Below, one piece after another: positions 1 to 10,011 of a stretch of 64,000 bases of DNA. Source of the stretch: Pseudomonas abieticivorans (GTDB lineage: Bacteria > Pseudomonadota > Gammaproteobacteria > Pseudomonadales > Pseudomonadaceae); the NCBI RefSeq assembly GCF_023509015.1, contig NZ_CP094975.1:751501-815500 (forward strand), in the 5' to 3' direction. Every line of letters starts with the position of its first letter. Positions within the stretch are counted from its first letter, which is position 1. The notes under the pieces were generated by a model. The model was not told the DNA's origin. It was given only the letters and a program-made list of their open reading frames with translations, and ran no database searches. The position numbers and the translations under genes were made by a program.

Positions 1-2
1 GC

Positions 3-992
3 TTTGCCCGCTTCAAGGCCAACAAGCGCGGCTGGTGGTCGCTGTGGCTGTTCCTGGTGCTGTTCGGGCTGAGCCTGGGTGCCGAGCTGATCGCCAACGA
101 CAAGCCGCTGGCGGTGCGCTACGACGGTGAATGGTACTTCCCGGCGCTCAAGCGCTACGCGGAAACCACCTTCGGTGGCGAGTTCCCGCTAGAGGCCAAT
201 TACAAGAGCCCCTATATCCAGAAACTGCTGGCCGAGAAGGATGGCCTGACGATCTGGGCGCCCATCCCGTTCAGCTACCAGAGCATCAACTACGACCTGA
301 AAGTACCCGCCCCCGCGCCGCCTTCGGCGCAGAACTGGCTGGGCACCGATGACCAGGGCCGCGACGTGCTGGCGAGGGTGATCTACGGCTTCCGGATTTC
401 CGTGCTGTTCGCGCTGACCCTGACCGTGCTCAGCTCGATCATCGGGGTGATCGCCGGCGCCTTGCAGGGCTTCTATGGCGGCTGGGTCGACCTGGTAGGC
501 CAACGCTTCCTGGAGGTGTGGTCGGGGTTGCCGGTGCTGTACCTGCTGATCATCCTGGCCAGCTTCGTGCAACCCAACTTCTGGTGGCTGCTGGGCATTA
601 TGCTGTTGTTCTCCTGGATGAGCCTGGTGGACGTGGTGCGCGCCGAGTTCCTGCGTGGGCGCAACCTGGAATACGTGCGCGCCGCCCGTGCCCTGGGCAT
701 GGAAGACGGCGCGATCATGTTCCGCCACATCCTGCCCAACGCCATGGTCTCGACCATGACCTTCATGCCCTTCATCCTCACGGGCGCGATCGGTACCCTC
801 ACCGCGCTGGACTTCCTGGGCTTCGGCCTGCCCGCCGGCTCGCCGTCGCTGGGTGAGCTGGTATCCCAGGGCAAATCCAACCTGCAGGCGCCTTGGCTTG
901 GCATCAGCGCTTTCGCCGTGCTGGCATTGATGCTGAGTTTGCTGGTGTTTATCGGCGAGTCCGCTCGCGATGCGTTCGACCCGAGGAAATAA
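3..992 (+). CDS. yejE: YejE-type peptide ABC transporter permease (5' end outside window)
   Basis: Inner-membrane permease of a Yej-type oligopeptide importer. The reading frame is open from the first complete codon of the window at position 3, so the true start lies upstream; about 330 residues are present, close to full length for the family (roughly 340). The visible N-terminus has one membrane segment followed by a periplasmic stretch with the family pattern IANDKPL and VRYDGEWYFP, then the conserved GTDDQGRDVLARVIYG block, five further hydrophobic segments and the EAA-like loop around ARALGMEDG. The TAA stop is one base before the ATG of the ATPase gene, so the two are translationally close. 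Substrate specificity for small peptides is inferred from family membership. Confidence 0.93.
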   Translation, partial: FARFKANKRGWWSLWLFLVLFGLSLGAELIANDKPLAVRYDGEWYFPALKRYAETTFGGEFPLEANYKSPYIQKLLAEKDGLTIWAPIPFSYQSINYDLKVPAPAPPSAQNWLGTDDQGRDVLARVIYGFRISVLFALTLTVLSSIIGVIAGALQGFYGGWVDLVGQRFLEVWSGLPVLYLLIILASFVQPNFWWLLGIMLLFSWMSLVDVVRAEFLRGRNLEYVRAARALGMEDGAIMFRHILPNAMVSTMTFMPFILTGAIGTLTALDFLGFGLPAGSPSLGELVSQGKSNLQAPWLGISAFAVLALMLSLLVFIGESARDAFDPRK

Positions 993-993
993 G

Positions 994-2604
994 ATGAACC
1001 AGGACAACCTGATCGAGATTCGCGACCTGGCCGTCGAGTTCGTCAATGGCACGCAACGCCAGCGCGTGGTGGAGGGTGTGAGTTTCGACATCCGCCGCGG
1101 CGAAACCCTGGCCCTGGTGGGCGAAAGTGGTTCGGGCAAATCCGTTACCGCGCACTCCATCCTGCGCCTGCTGCCCTACCCGCTGGCCGAACACCCCAGC
1201 GGCAGCATCCGCTATGCCGGCCAGGACATGCTGCACCTGCCCGAAAAAAAGCTGCAGCAGATCCGTGGCAACCGCATCGCGATGATTTTCCAGGAGCCGA
1301 TGACCTCGCTCAACCCGCTGCATAACATCGAAAAGCAGATCAACGAGGTGCTGGCCCTGCACAAGGGGCTGACCGGCAAGGCGGCCACCGACCGCACCCT
1401 GGAGTTGCTGGCACTGGTCGGCATCCCCGAGCCACGCAAGCGCCTCAAGGCCCTGCCCCACGAGCTTTCGGGCGGGCAGCGCCAACGCGTGATGATCGCC
1501 ATGGCCCTGGCCAACGAGCCGGAACTGCTGATCGCCGACGAGCCGACCACGGCGCTGGACGTCACCGTGCAGCTTAAAATCCTCGAATTGCTCAAGGACC
1601 TGCAGGCCCGCCTGGGCATGTCATTACTGTTGATCAGCCACGATTTGAACCTGGTGCGAAGAATTGCGCATCGCGTATGTGTCATGCAGCGCGGTTGCAT
1701 CGTCGAACAGGCAACGTGTGCAGAATTGTTTCGCGCGCCGCAACACCCTTACACCCGGGAGCTGCTTGCAGCCGAGCCCAGCGGCCGGCCCGCCGACACC
1801 ATTGTCGGCCCGCCAATGCTGGAGGTCGAAGACCTGAAAGTCTGGTTCCCGATCAAAAAGGGCTTGCTGCGACGCACGGTCGATCATGTGAAAGCGGTGG
1901 ACGGGATCAACTTCAGCCTGCCCCAGGGCCAAACCCTGGGCATTGTTGGCGAGAGTGGATCGGGAAAGTCCACCTTGGGCCTGGCCATCCTGCGGCTGAT
2001 TGGTAGCCGCGGCGCCATACGCTTGCAGGGAAAACCGCTAGACTGCCTGACGCGGCAACAGGTACGCCCGTTGCGTCGGCAAATGCAGGTGGTCTTCCAG
2101 GACCCCTTCGGCAGCCTGAGCCCGCGCATGAGCGTGAGCCAGATCGTCGGCGAGGGCTTGCGGATTCACCAGATCGGCACGCAAGAAGAACAGCAACAGG
2201 CCATCATCGATGCGCTCAAGGAGGTAGGCCTGGATCCGGACAGCCGGCACCGCTACCCTCACGAGTTCTCTGGCGGGCAACGGCAGCGTATCGCCATTGC
2301 CCGGGCCCTGGTGCTCAAGCCTGCGTTGATCCTTTTGGACGAGCCCACTTCGGCGCTCGACCGGACGGTGCAACGCCAGGTGGTGGAGCTATTACGCTCC
2401 CTGCAACGCAAGTACAACCTGACTTATTTGTTTATCAGCCATGACCTGGCGGTAGTCAAAGCCTTGAGCCACCAATTGATGGTGATCAAGCAAGGCCAGG
2501 TGGTTGAACAAGGTGCGGCGTCGACGGTCTTCGCCGCACCGCAACACCCCTATACACAACAGCTGCTGGAAGCCGCTTTCCTGGCTCCAACAGTTGTCGA
2601 TTAA
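994..2604 (+). CDS. yejF: YejF-type peptide ABC transporter, double ATP-binding protein
   Basis: Cytoplasmic ATPase of the same peptide importer, 536 residues with two fused nucleotide-binding domains. Domain 1 has Walker A GESGSGKS at about 43-50, Q-loop near 100, signature LSGGQ at 158-162 and Walker B ending ADE at 181-183. Domain 2 has Walker A at about 319-326, signature FSGGQ at 425-429 and Walker B near 446-450. I chose the ATG at 994, which has AGGAAA directly upstream overlapping the end of yejE, rather than the in-frame ATG at 970 inside yejE. It drives uptake powered by ATP with the YejB/YejE pair. fabI follows after only 18 bases, so read-through into fabI is possible. Confidence 0.95.
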   Translation: MNQDNLIEIRDLAVEFVNGTQRQRVVEGVSFDIRRGETLALVGESGSGKSVTAHSILRLLPYPLAEHPSGSIRYAGQDMLHLPEKKLQQIRGNRIAMIFQEPMTSLNPLHNIEKQINEVLALHKGLTGKAATDRTLELLALVGIPEPRKRLKALPHELSGGQRQRVMIAMALANEPELLIADEPTTALDVTVQLKILELLKDLQARLGMSLLLISHDLNLVRRIAHRVCVMQRGCIVEQATCAELFRAPQHPYTRELLAAEPSGRPADTIVGPPMLEVEDLKVWFPIKKGLLRRTVDHVKAVDGINFSLPQGQTLGIVGESGSGKSTLGLAILRLIGSRGAIRLQGKPLDCLTRQQVRPLRRQMQVVFQDPFGSLSPRMSVSQIVGEGLRIHQIGTQEEQQQAIIDALKEVGLDPDSRHRYPHEFSGGQRQRIAIARALVLKPALILLDEPTSALDRTVQRQVVELLRSLQRKYNLTYLFISHDLAVVKALSHQLMVIKQGQVVEQGAASTVFAAPQHPYTQQLLEAAFLAPTVVD

Positions 2605-2622
2605 CCTGAAGAGGAACAACAC

Positions 2623-3417
2623 ATGGGTTTTCTCGCCGGTAAGCGCGTACTGATCGTCGGTGTCGCCAGCAAACTGTCCATCGCATCCGGCATCGCTGCC
2701 GCCATGCATCGCGAGGGTGCTGAACTTGCCTTCACTTATCAGAACGACAAGCTCAAGGGTCGTGTCGAAGAGTTCGCGGCAGGCTGGGGCTCCAATGCGG
2801 ACCTGTGCTTCCCTTGCGACGTGGCCAGCGATGAAGAAATCGCCAAGGTCTTCGAACAACTGAGCAAAAAGTGGGACGGCCTGGACTGCATCGTGCACTC
2901 CGTGGGCTTCGCCCCGGGCGATCAACTGGACGGCGACTTCACCGAAGCCACCACCCGTGACGGTTTCCGCATCGCCCACGACATCAGTGCCTACAGCTTC
3001 GTGGCCCTGGCCAAGGCTGGCCGCGAAATGATGAAAGGCCGCAATGGCAGCCTGCTGACCCTGTCGTACCTGGGCGCCGAACGCACCATGCCCAACTACA
3101 ACGTGATGGGCATGGCCAAGGCTTCCCTGGAAGCCGGCGTTCGCTACCTGGCCGGCTCCCTGGGCCCGGACGGCACCCGTGTCAACTGCGTATCGGCAGG
3201 CCCGATCCGCACCCTGGCAGCATCGGGCATCAAGAACTTCCGCAAGATGCTGGCAGCCAACGAAGCCCAGACCCCACTGCGTCGCAACGTGACCATCGAC
3301 GAAGTCGGCAACGCCGGCGCGTTCCTGTGCTCGGACCTGGCATCGGGCATCAGCGGCGAGATCATGTACGTGGACGGTGGCTTCAACACCACGGCCATGG
3401 GCAACATCGAAGAGTAA
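2623..3417 (+). CDS. fabI: Enoyl-[acyl-carrier-protein] reductase, NADH type
   Basis: Reduces trans-2-enoyl-ACP to acyl-ACP in the last step of each fatty acid elongation cycle, in the cytoplasm. The protein is 264 residues, the normal length. It is an atypical short-chain dehydrogenase: the nucleotide-binding region [13 protein letters not shown] sits at about 13-25, and the catalytic residues fit Tyr149, Tyr159 and Lys166 (pattern Y-x6-K), three positions beyond the E. coli numbering. The usual FabI motif HSVGFAP is present at about 92-98. A GAGGA ribosome site lies eight bases before the ATG. A strong terminator follows the stop. The gene abuts yejF, and its own promoter, if any, must lie within the yejF end. 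Confidence 0.97.
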   Translation: MGFLAGKRVLIVGVASKLSIASGIAAAMHREGAELAFTYQNDKLKGRVEEFAAGWGSNADLCFPCDVASDEEIAKVFEQLSKKWDGLDCIVHSVGFAPGDQLDGDFTEATTRDGFRIAHDISAYSFVALAKAGREMMKGRNGSLLTLSYLGAERTMPNYNVMGMAKASLEAGVRYLAGSLGPDGTRVNCVSAGPIRTLAASGIKNFRKMLAANEAQTPLRRNVTIDEVGNAGAFLCSDLASGISGEIMYVDGGFNTTAMGNIEE

Positions 3418-3430
3418 TTTCGATGGCATA

Positions 3431-3463
3431 AAAAAACGCCGCTCATTGAGCGGCGTTTTTTTT
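3431..3463. terminator. Bidirectional rho-independent terminator between fabI and ppiD
   Basis: An eight-pair stem CGCCGCTC/GAGCGGCG with a three-base loop is flanked by six A on the left and eight T on the right. It therefore ends fabI transcription on the plus strand and can also end ppiD transcription on the minus strand. Confidence 0.93.
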
Positions 3464-3467
3464 GCCT

Positions 3468-3551
3468 GTAGGTGCGGATTTATCCGCGAATAACACGCCG
3501 CAGTACATCAGTGACAGCGCGGCGGCCTTTCGCGGATAAATCCGCTCCTAC
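3468..3551. repeat. REPIN (inverted REP pair), single copy
   Basis: Two inverted REP arms, GTAGGTGCGGATTTATCCGCG and its near reverse complement ending CCGCTCCTAC, enclose a short GC-rich core. Length is 84 bp, the same as units elsewhere in the window, but with a different core. It lies between the convergent ends of fabI and ppiD, a usual place for such elements. Confidence 0.9.
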
Positions 3552-3566
3552 AGGCGTGATCAAGGC

Positions 3567-5441
3567 TTAGTAGCGCTTGATGTCGGCCTTGCTTTCCAGC
3601 AGCTTGCGGTAGGCGGCAAAGTCTTCCTGGCCAGAGCGCGACGCGAGGAAGCGGCGATATTGCACTTTCTCTTCGTCGGTGGCCGCAGCCGCTTCGTTTA
3701 CGCCGTTCAGGCGCAGTACCACGAAGCTGCCATCGGCCAGGCTGACGCTGGCGTAGTTCGGCTTGTCCTTGCCTTGCGGCTTGGGCATGCGGAACAGCGC
3801 TTGCAGCACCACCGGGTCGATACCGTCCTGGCCGCGTGCGACCGCTTCAGAGACCTTCCAGGCTTGACCGTCCTGGGTTGCAGCCAACGGCACCTTGCCG
3901 TCGCGCAGGCCGGCGATCAGGGCTTCGCCACGGGCCTTGGCGGCTGCAGCTGCGTGCTCCTTGGCCAGCTGCGCCTTGATCGGCGCGGCAACGGCTTCCA
4001 GTGGCAACTGCTCAGGCTTGTTGTGCTGCTTGACGCGCACCACCACGGTGGTTTCCGGGTCCAGCTCGATGGCCGAACTGTTGGCGCCTTCATCCATCAC
4101 TTCAGTGCTGAACGCTGCCTGCACCACCGCACGGTTGGCGAGGATGCCATCGGCAGCGCCATCACGGCCGAACGGCTTGGAGGTCTGCACTTTCAAACCC
4201 AGGTCCTGGGCCGGTTGGGCCAGGTCCGAGGATTCGAAAGCCGAGTCTTCCAGCTTCTTGGCCGCATCCACGTACATCTGCTCGACCTGAGCAGTCTTGG
4301 CTTCGCGGATCAGCTTGTCTTTCAGGCTGGCGAACGTCGGCACCTGCGGCGCCTCGATACCGGTCAGCTTGATCAGGTGCCAGCCGAACTGGCTACGCAC
4401 CGGGGCCGAAACCTGGTCCTTGTTCAGGGCAAACAGGGCCTTTTCGAATGCTGGGTCGTAGACGCCGGTGCCGGCATAACCCAGGTCGCCGCCGTTGTTG
4501 GCCGAGCCTGGATCCTGCGAGAACTCTTTAGCCAGCTTGGCGAAGTCTTCACCCTTGGCCAGGCGTGCCTGCACCTCGTCGATCTTGGCCTTGGCCTGCG
4601 CGTCGGTCATCTTGGCGTTGACTTCGATGAGGATGTGCGAGGCACGGCGCTGTTCGGCCAGGTTGGCGATTTCTTTCTGGTACGCCGCCTGCAGGTCTTC
4701 GTCCTTGACGGTGACCTTGTCGAAGAACGACGACTTCTTGAGCTCCAGGTAATCGATCACCACCTGGTCGGGGGTCAGGAATTCCTTGGCGTGCTCGTCG
4801 TAGTGCGCCTTGATTTCGTCATCGGTCACCTTGGCAGCCGACGGGTCGGCCTTGTAGGTCAGCGCGGCGAAGTCACGGGTCTGTTTTTCCAGGCGGGCGA
4901 ACGCCTGCACCTGGGCGTCGGTGACGAAGCTGCTGCCCGCCACGCCGGCGCGCAGTTGGCCGATCAGCATTTCCTGGGCCAGCATCTGGCGGAACTGCAG
5001 GCGGCTGTAGCCCATCTGGCGAATGACCGCGTCAAAGCGATCGGCACTGAACTTGCCGTCTACCTGGAATTCCGGGGTTACCAGAATCAGTTGGTCGAGT
5101 GCCGCCTCAGAGAAGGAGAACTTGGCGTCCCCTGCCCCTTGCAACAGCAGCTTGCGGTCGATCAAGCCCTTGAGCGCCGACTCGCGCAGCATTTTCTCGT
5201 CGAGCATCGCCGGATCGAAATCCTTGCCCAGCTGTTGCATCAGCTGGCGACGTTGCATTTCAACGGCCTGGCCCAGTTCGGTCTGGGTAATCTCGTCACC
5301 ATTGACCTTCGCAGCATCCTGCGAATGGCTGGTGGCTCTGAAAATGGCATCGAAGCCGGTCAGTGCCATCAAGGCCACGATGACACCGATGATGGTCTTG
5401 GCAATCCAGCCCTGTGAATTGTCCCTGATATTCTGCAGCAT
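3567..5441 (-). CDS. ppiD: Periplasmic folding chaperone / parvulin-like protein PpiD
   Basis: Inner-membrane anchored chaperone that sits beside the Sec translocon and helps newly exported proteins fold. The 624-residue protein has an N-terminal membrane segment at about 13-30 (TIIGVIVALMALTGF), a SurA-like N-terminal helical region, one parvulin domain at about 266-361 (start RRASHILIEV, end FGWHLIKLTG) and a C-terminal helical region. I placed the start at the ATG at 5441, which has a GGGGGA ribosome site and gives the typical MLQNIRDNSQGW beginning; an upstream in-frame start at 5516 lies within the hupB terminator. It is the last gene of the tig-clpP-clpX-lon-hupB-ppiD run. PpiD family members often have little isomerase activity. 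Confidence 0.95.
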   Translation of the reverse strand: MLQNIRDNSQGWIAKTIIGVIVALMALTGFDAIFRATSHSQDAAKVNGDEITQTELGQAVEMQRRQLMQQLGKDFDPAMLDEKMLRESALKGLIDRKLLLQGAGDAKFSFSEAALDQLILVTPEFQVDGKFSADRFDAVIRQMGYSRLQFRQMLAQEMLIGQLRAGVAGSSFVTDAQVQAFARLEKQTRDFAALTYKADPSAAKVTDDEIKAHYDEHAKEFLTPDQVVIDYLELKKSSFFDKVTVKDEDLQAAYQKEIANLAEQRRASHILIEVNAKMTDAQAKAKIDEVQARLAKGEDFAKLAKEFSQDPGSANNGGDLGYAGTGVYDPAFEKALFALNKDQVSAPVRSQFGWHLIKLTGIEAPQVPTFASLKDKLIREAKTAQVEQMYVDAAKKLEDSAFESSDLAQPAQDLGLKVQTSKPFGRDGAADGILANRAVVQAAFSTEVMDEGANSSAIELDPETTVVVRVKQHNKPEQLPLEAVAAPIKAQLAKEHAAAAAKARGEALIAGLRDGKVPLAATQDGQAWKVSEAVARGQDGIDPVVLQALFRMPKPQGKDKPNYASVSLADGSFVVLRLNGVNEAAAATDEEKVQYRRFLASRSGQEDFAAYRKLLESKADIKRY

Positions 5442-5504
5442 GCTTCCCCCAGAAACGGTTGTACTGATTAAGCAACCGCGGAGAGTGGGTAAAATCCGGA
5501 TAGA

Positions 5505-5535
5505 AGAAAGGCGCATCCGGGGATGCGCCTTTCTC
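5505..5535 (-). terminator. Hairpin after hupB, upstream of ppiD
   Basis: A 13-14 pair stem around GGCGCATCC/GGATGCGCC lies between the hupB stop and the ppiD start. On the minus strand it is followed by a pyrimidine-rich but not pure T stretch (CTTTCTTC), so it may terminate hupB only in part, allowing some read-through into ppiD. Confidence 0.65.
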
Positions 5536-5652
5536 GTAACTGGCGGAGCGAACCCTGGCGTACCGATCGACCTTGTGTGGCCGACTGAACTGCCGCTCCG
5601 CTGCCAGCCCGGGAACGACCCCGGTCTGGGCGGGCAAAGGCCCGAAAGAAAC

Positions 5653-5925
5653 TTAGTTTACAGCTTCTTTCAGTGCTTTACCGGCTTTGAAGCCAGGTTT
5701 TTTGGCCGCTGCGATTTCCAGCGTCTTGCCAGTCTGTGGGTTACGGCCAACGCGAGCTGGGCGATCGGTCACAGAGAACGTACCAAAACCAACCAGTACA
5801 ACGGAGTCGCCGGCCTTCAGAGCGCCAGTGACGGATTCGATAACTGCGTCCAGCGCGCGACCAGCAACGGCCTTCGGGATATCAGCAGATGCAGCGATAG
5901 CATCAATCAGTTCCGACTTGTTCAC
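5653..5925 (-). CDS. hupB: DNA-binding protein HU, beta-type
   Basis: Histone-like nucleoid protein that bends DNA non-specifically as a dimer. The 90 residues match the family length; the beta-arm motif [21 protein letters not shown] occupies about 46-66 and the C-terminal helix is rich in lysine. The start is a GTG at 5925 with GGGGA seven bases upstream, giving [11 protein letters not shown]; a longer in-frame reading from 6006 is only 5' leader. It has its own sigma70-type promoter at 6017-6046, so it is likely expressed apart from lon even though it lies in the same direction. It is followed by a hairpin and ppiD. Confidence 0.96.
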   Translation of the reverse strand: MNKSELIDAIAASADIPKAVAGRALDAVIESVTGALKAGDSVVLVGFGTFSVTDRPARVGRNPQTGKTLEIAAAKKPGFKAGKALKEAVN

Positions 5926-6016
5926 TCTAAGTCCCCTTATATCTATTTTGAGTTTGTTTCTAAGTATGTGTGAAACGAATCCAGCGCCGGGAGGCAAGTG
6001 ACACAATAAGTGCCGC

Positions 6017-6046
6017 TTTATAACAAGGGCTCTAAAAAACTGTCAA
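6017..6046 (-). promoter_or_regulatory. sigma70 promoter of hupB
   Basis: On the minus strand a perfect -35 TTGACA (6041-6046) and a -10 TATAAA (6017-6022) are separated by 18 bases. The predicted leader before the hupB GTG is about 85 nt. This is one of the best promoter matches in the window. Confidence 0.8.
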
Positions 6047-6070
6047 GACAAGCCCCCCGGCCAAATCTTA

Positions 6071-8467
6071 CTAATGCGTGCTGATTCTTTCCTTCGAATC
6101 GGTGTCGCGTTTTTCGTCCTTGGCAACAATCTCGGGAGCCACATCGGGCAAGGGCTCCGGGGCGTATTGCAGCGCAATTTGCAGGACTTCGTCAATCCAT
6201 TTAACCGGTTTAATCTGAAGATCCTGCTTAATATTGTCAGGAATCTCCTTCAAATCACGCACGTTCTCTTCCGGAATGATCACTGTCTTGATTCCACCGC
6301 GGTGGGCCGCCAGTAATTTCTCCTTCAGGCCGCCAATCGCCAGCACCTGACCACGCAGGGTGATCTCGCCGGTCATGGCGACATCCGCCCGTACCGGGAT
6401 CTGCGTCAAGGCCGACACCAGCGCGGTGCACATGCCCACGCCAGCGCTCGGACCGTCCTTGGGCGTGGCGCCCTCGGGCATATGGATATGCGTGTCGCGC
6501 TTCTCGTGGAAGTCCAGCGGGATGCCCAGGCTCTTGGCGCGGCTGCGCACAACAGTCAGCGCAGCGGTGATGGATTCGACCATCACATCGCCCAGGGAGC
6601 CAGTCTTGATCAACTGGCCCTTGCCCGGTACCACGGCCGCTTCGATGGTCAGCAGTTCGCCACCCACCTGGGTCCAGGCAAGGCCCGTAACCTGGCCGAT
6701 CTGGTCCTGCTGCTCGGCCAGGCCGTAGCGGAACTTACGCACGCCCAGGAAGTGCTCCAGGGAGTCGGAATTCACGGTCACCGAGAAATGCTTGTCGCGG
6801 GCATGCTCCTTGACCACCTTGCGGCACACCTTGGCGATCTGGCGCTCCAGGCCCCGCACACCGGCTTCGCGGGTGTAATAGCGGATAATGTCGCGAATGG
6901 CCGAGACTTCAACGGCCAACTCGCCTTTTTTCAGGCCATTGGCCGCGATCTGCTTGGGCGACAGGTACTTGGTCGCGATGTTGATCTTCTCGTCCTCGGT
7001 GTAACCCGGCAGGCGGATCACCTCCATCCGGTCCAGCAATGCCGGCGGAATGTTCATGGAGTTGGAGGTGCAGAGGAACATCACATCGGACAGGTCGTAG
7101 TCGACTTCCAGGTAGTGATCGTTGAAGTTGTGGTTCTGCTCGGGGTCGAGCACCTCCAGCAACGCCGAAGCCGGGTCGCCACGCATGTCGCTGCCCATCT
7201 TGTCGATTTCATCGAGCAGGAACAGCGGGTTGCGAACACCCACCTTTGTCATCTTTTGAATCAATCTTCCCGGCATCGAACCGATGTAAGTCCGGCGGTG
7301 GCCACGAATTTCAGCCTCGTCACGCACGCCGCCCAAGGCCATGCGCACGAACTTGCGGTTGGTGGCGTGGGCGATGGACTCGGCCAGGGAGGTTTTACCC
7401 ACACCCGGCGGGCCCACCAGGCACAGCACGGGGCCGCGAATCTTTTTCACGCGCTTTTGCACGGCGAGGTACTCAAGGATGCGCTCCTTGACCTCTTCCA
7501 GGCCGTAGTGGTCGGCGTCCAGGATGTCTTCGGCACGGGCCAGGTCCAGGCGCACCTTGCTCTGGGCCTTCCACGGCACTTGCACCAGCCAATCGATGTA
7601 GGAACGCACCACGGTCGCTTCCGCCGACATCGGCGACATCTGCTTGAGCTTGTTCAGCTCGGCAGTGGCCTTGGCCAACGCGTCCTTGGGCAGGCCAGCG
7701 GCGTCGATGCGCTTTTTCAGCTCTTCGACTTCGTTATGGCCTTCGTCGCTGTCGCCGAGCTCTTTCTGAATGGCCTTCATCTGCTCATTCAGGTAGTACT
7801 CGCGCTGGCTGCGCTCCATTTGTTTTTTCACGCGGCCGCGAATGCGCTTCTCGACCTGCAGCAGGTCGATCTCGGCGTCCAGCAGGGCCAACACGTGCTC
7901 GACCCGTGCGGACAGGTCGATGATTTCGAGAATTTCCTGTTTCTGCTCGATCTTCAGCGCCATGTGCGCGGCCATGGTGTCTACCAGACGGCCAGGCTCA
8001 TCGATGCTGTTGAGTGAGGACAGGACTTCGGCGGGTACTTTCTTGCCCAACTGCACGTATTGCTCGAACTGTGCCAGCAGGCTGCGCACAAACACTTCGG
8101 ACTCACGGTCCGGCGCGTCGACTTCGTCGATCAGTTGCACTTCGGCACGGCAATGGCCGTCGACTTCGATGAAGCGCTCGACCGTACCGCGCTGTTCACC
8201 TTCGACCAGCACCTTGACGGTGCCATCGGGCAACTTGAGCAATTGCAATACGGTTGCAACGGTACCCACGCGATACAGGGCGTCTTCGCCTGGATCATCG
8301 TCGGCAGGGTTCTTCTGGGCCAGCAGCAGAATCTGCTTTTCGCCCGTCATCGCGGCCTCGAGGGCTTCGATAGACTTCTCGCGCCCCACGAACAGCGGGA
8401 TAACCATGTGCGGATACACAACGACATCACGCAATGGCAAGAGAGGCAATTCGATGGTTGTCTTCAT
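6071..8467 (-). CDS. lon: ATP-dependent protease Lon
   Basis: Cytoplasmic AAA+ serine protease that degrades misfolded and some regulatory proteins. The 798 residues carry the LON substrate-binding domain at about 8-205, a coiled region, Walker A GPPGVGKT at 352-359, Walker B FLLDEID at 416-422, and the C-terminal protease domain with the Ser674 (in DGPSAG) and Lys717 (in GLKEK) dyad. The ATG at 8467 has a GAGG site upstream. The C-terminus is extended by an acidic tail. Upstream lies a heat-shock-like promoter at 8525-8553. The position between clpX and hupB is the standard gammaproteobacterial order. Nothing suggests loss of function. Confidence 0.98.
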   Translation of the reverse strand: MKTTIELPLLPLRDVVVYPHMVIPLFVGREKSIEALEAAMTGEKQILLLAQKNPADDDPGEDALYRVGTVATVLQLLKLPDGTVKVLVEGEQRGTVERFIEVDGHCRAEVQLIDEVDAPDRESEVFVRSLLAQFEQYVQLGKKVPAEVLSSLNSIDEPGRLVDTMAAHMALKIEQKQEILEIIDLSARVEHVLALLDAEIDLLQVEKRIRGRVKKQMERSQREYYLNEQMKAIQKELGDSDEGHNEVEELKKRIDAAGLPKDALAKATAELNKLKQMSPMSAEATVVRSYIDWLVQVPWKAQSKVRLDLARAEDILDADHYGLEEVKERILEYLAVQKRVKKIRGPVLCLVGPPGVGKTSLAESIAHATNRKFVRMALGGVRDEAEIRGHRRTYIGSMPGRLIQKMTKVGVRNPLFLLDEIDKMGSDMRGDPASALLEVLDPEQNHNFNDHYLEVDYDLSDVMFLCTSNSMNIPPALLDRMEVIRLPGYTEDEKINIATKYLSPKQIAANGLKKGELAVEVSAIRDIIRYYTREAGVRGLERQIAKVCRKVVKEHARDKHFSVTVNSDSLEHFLGVRKFRYGLAEQQDQIGQVTGLAWTQVGGELLTIEAAVVPGKGQLIKTGSLGDVMVESITAALTVVRSRAKSLGIPLDFHEKRDTHIHMPEGATPKDGPSAGVGMCTALVSALTQIPVRADVAMTGEITLRGQVLAIGGLKEKLLAAHRGGIKTVIIPEENVRDLKEIPDNIKQDLQIKPVKWIDEVLQIALQYAPEPLPDVAPEIVAKDEKRDTDSKERISTH

Positions 8468-8524
8468 GATTTCGCCTCTACAACGGCACCGGGCCGTGAA
8501 CAGATGGAATTGAGCTTGCGTTCA

Positions 8525-8553
8525 ATGTGGGGGCAGCCCCACAAAAAAACAAG
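8525..8553 (-). promoter_or_regulatory. Candidate sigma32 (heat-shock) promoter of lon
   Basis: On the minus strand CTTGTTT (8547-8553) and CCCCACAT (8525-8532) are spaced by 14 bases, close to the known sigma32 consensus CTTGAA-N13-14-CCCCAT. The -10 block also forms one side of a small hairpin TGTGGGG/CCCCACA. Heat control of lon is established in E. coli; here it is inferred from this match. Confidence 0.55.
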
Positions 8554-8572
8554 CTCTGCGACATGAAAAGCA

Positions 8573-8592
8573 AAGGGGCCCGAAGGCCCCTT
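8573..8592 (-). terminator. Terminator hairpin after clpX
   Basis: AAGGGGCC/GGCCCCTT with a four-base loop reading TTCG on the minus strand, followed by TGCTTTTC, just downstream of the clpX stop. It separates clpX from the lon promoter. Confidence 0.75.
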
Positions 8593-8616
8593 CATTCAAT
8601 CAAGCCGCAAAGCGAC

Positions 8617-9900
8617 TTATGCGTCTGGCGCAGCCTTGGCAGGCGGCTCGCTGTTTTCGTAGATCAACAGCGGCTTGGACGTGCCTTCGATGACGCTCTC
8701 ATCGATGACCACCTTGCTGACATCCGTTTGCGACGGAATTTCATACATGGTGTCGAGCAGTACACCTTCGAGGATGGAACGCAGGCCACGGGCACCGGTC
8801 TTGCGCTCAAGGGCGCGCTTGGCGACCGACTTGAGTGCATCGCTGCGGAACTCCAGGTCCACGCCTTCCATTTCGAACAGCTTGGCGTATTGCTTGGTCA
8901 AGGCGTTCTTGGGCTCGGTGAGGATCTGCATCAGCGCAGCCTCGTCGAGCTCGTCCAGCGTAGCCAGTACTGGCAGACGGCCGACGAACTCGGGGATCAG
9001 GCCAAACTTGACCAGGTCGTCCGGTTCGACTTCACGCAGGGATTCACCGACCTTCTTGCCTTCTTCCTTGCTGCGAACTTCGGCGTTGAAGCCGATGCCG
9101 CCGCGCGTGGAACGGTTCTGGATGACCTTTTCAAGCCCCGAGAACGCACCACCACAGATAAACAGGATGTTACGGGTGTCTACCTGCAGGAACTCCTGCT
9201 GAGGATGCTTGCGACCACCTTGCGGCGGTACCGAGGCCACGGTGCCCTCGATCAACTTCAACAGTGCCTGCTGCACGCCCTCGCCCGAAACGTCACGGGT
9301 GATGGACGGGTTGTCGGATTTGCGCGAGATCTTGTCGATTTCGTCGATGTAGACAATGCCCATCTGGGCCTTTTCCACGTCGTAATCGCACTTTTGCAGC
9401 AATTTCTGAATGATGTTCTCGACATCTTCACCGACATAACCCGCTTCTGTCAGCGTGGTGGCGTCAGCGATGGTGAAGGGAACATTGAGCAGGCGTGCCA
9501 GCGTTTCCGCGAGCAGCGTCTTGCCCGAGCCCGTCGGGCCGATCAGCAGGATGTTGCTCTTGCCGAGTTCGACGTCGTCGTTCTTCTTGTCACGTTGGTT
9601 CAGGCGCTTGTAGTGGTTGTACACCGCTACGGCCAAAACCTTTTTCGCGCGCTCCTGACCGATGACGTACTGGTCCAGGATGCCGCTGATTTCTTTAGGC
9701 GAAGGCAATTTATGCGCGCTGCTCTCGGCCTGAGCTTCCTGCACCTCCTCACGGATGATGTCGTTGCACAGGTCGACGCATTCGTCGCAGATAAAGACCG
9801 AGGGGCCGGCAATCAATTTGCGCACTTCATGCTGGCTTTTGCCACAGAAGGAGCAATAGAGCAATTTGCCGTTGTCCTCGCCGTTGCGGGTGTCAGTCAT
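8617..9900 (-). CDS. clpX: ATP-dependent Clp protease ATP-binding subunit ClpX
   Basis: Hexameric AAA+ unfoldase that feeds tagged proteins into ClpP. The 427-residue protein has an N-terminal zinc-binding domain with Cys16, Cys19, Cys38 and Cys41, Walker A GPTGSGKT at 121-128, the pore-loop GYVG at 154-157, Walker B VYIDEID near 183-189, and the sensor-2 pattern GARGLRSI near the C-terminus. The start is the ATG at 9900 ([12 protein letters not shown]); a longer frame back to 9990 would add residues unlike the family. It is 111 bases downstream of clpP, likely in the same transcript. Confidence 0.98.
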   Translation of the reverse strand: MTDTRNGEDNGKLLYCSFCGKSQHEVRKLIAGPSVFICDECVDLCNDIIREEVQEAQAESSAHKLPSPKEISGILDQYVIGQERAKKVLAVAVYNHYKRLNQRDKKNDDVELGKSNILLIGPTGSGKTLLAETLARLLNVPFTIADATTLTEAGYVGEDVENIIQKLLQKCDYDVEKAQMGIVYIDEIDKISRKSDNPSITRDVSGEGVQQALLKLIEGTVASVPPQGGRKHPQQEFLQVDTRNILFICGGAFSGLEKVIQNRSTRGGIGFNAEVRSKEEGKKVGESLREVEPDDLVKFGLIPEFVGRLPVLATLDELDEAALMQILTEPKNALTKQYAKLFEMEGVDLEFRSDALKSVAKRALERKTGARGLRSILEGVLLDTMYEIPSQTDVSKVVIDESVIEGTSKPLLIYENSEPPAKAAPDA

Positions 9901-10011
9901 TCGTTCGATCCAAATCCGATAGGCTTGCAACACAAGATGAAGGCTATTGAGGGCTTTTTCAAGCCCACCGTGGTCGGAACTGCCGACCAAGCCTATTTTG
10001 AGCTGCTTATA

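Noticed and set aside
5541..5640. Imperfect inverted repeat CTGGCGGAGCG / CGCTCCGCTGCCAG downstream of hupB
   Set aside because: It needs a three-base bulge and a loop of about 50 bases; too weak to call a structured element.
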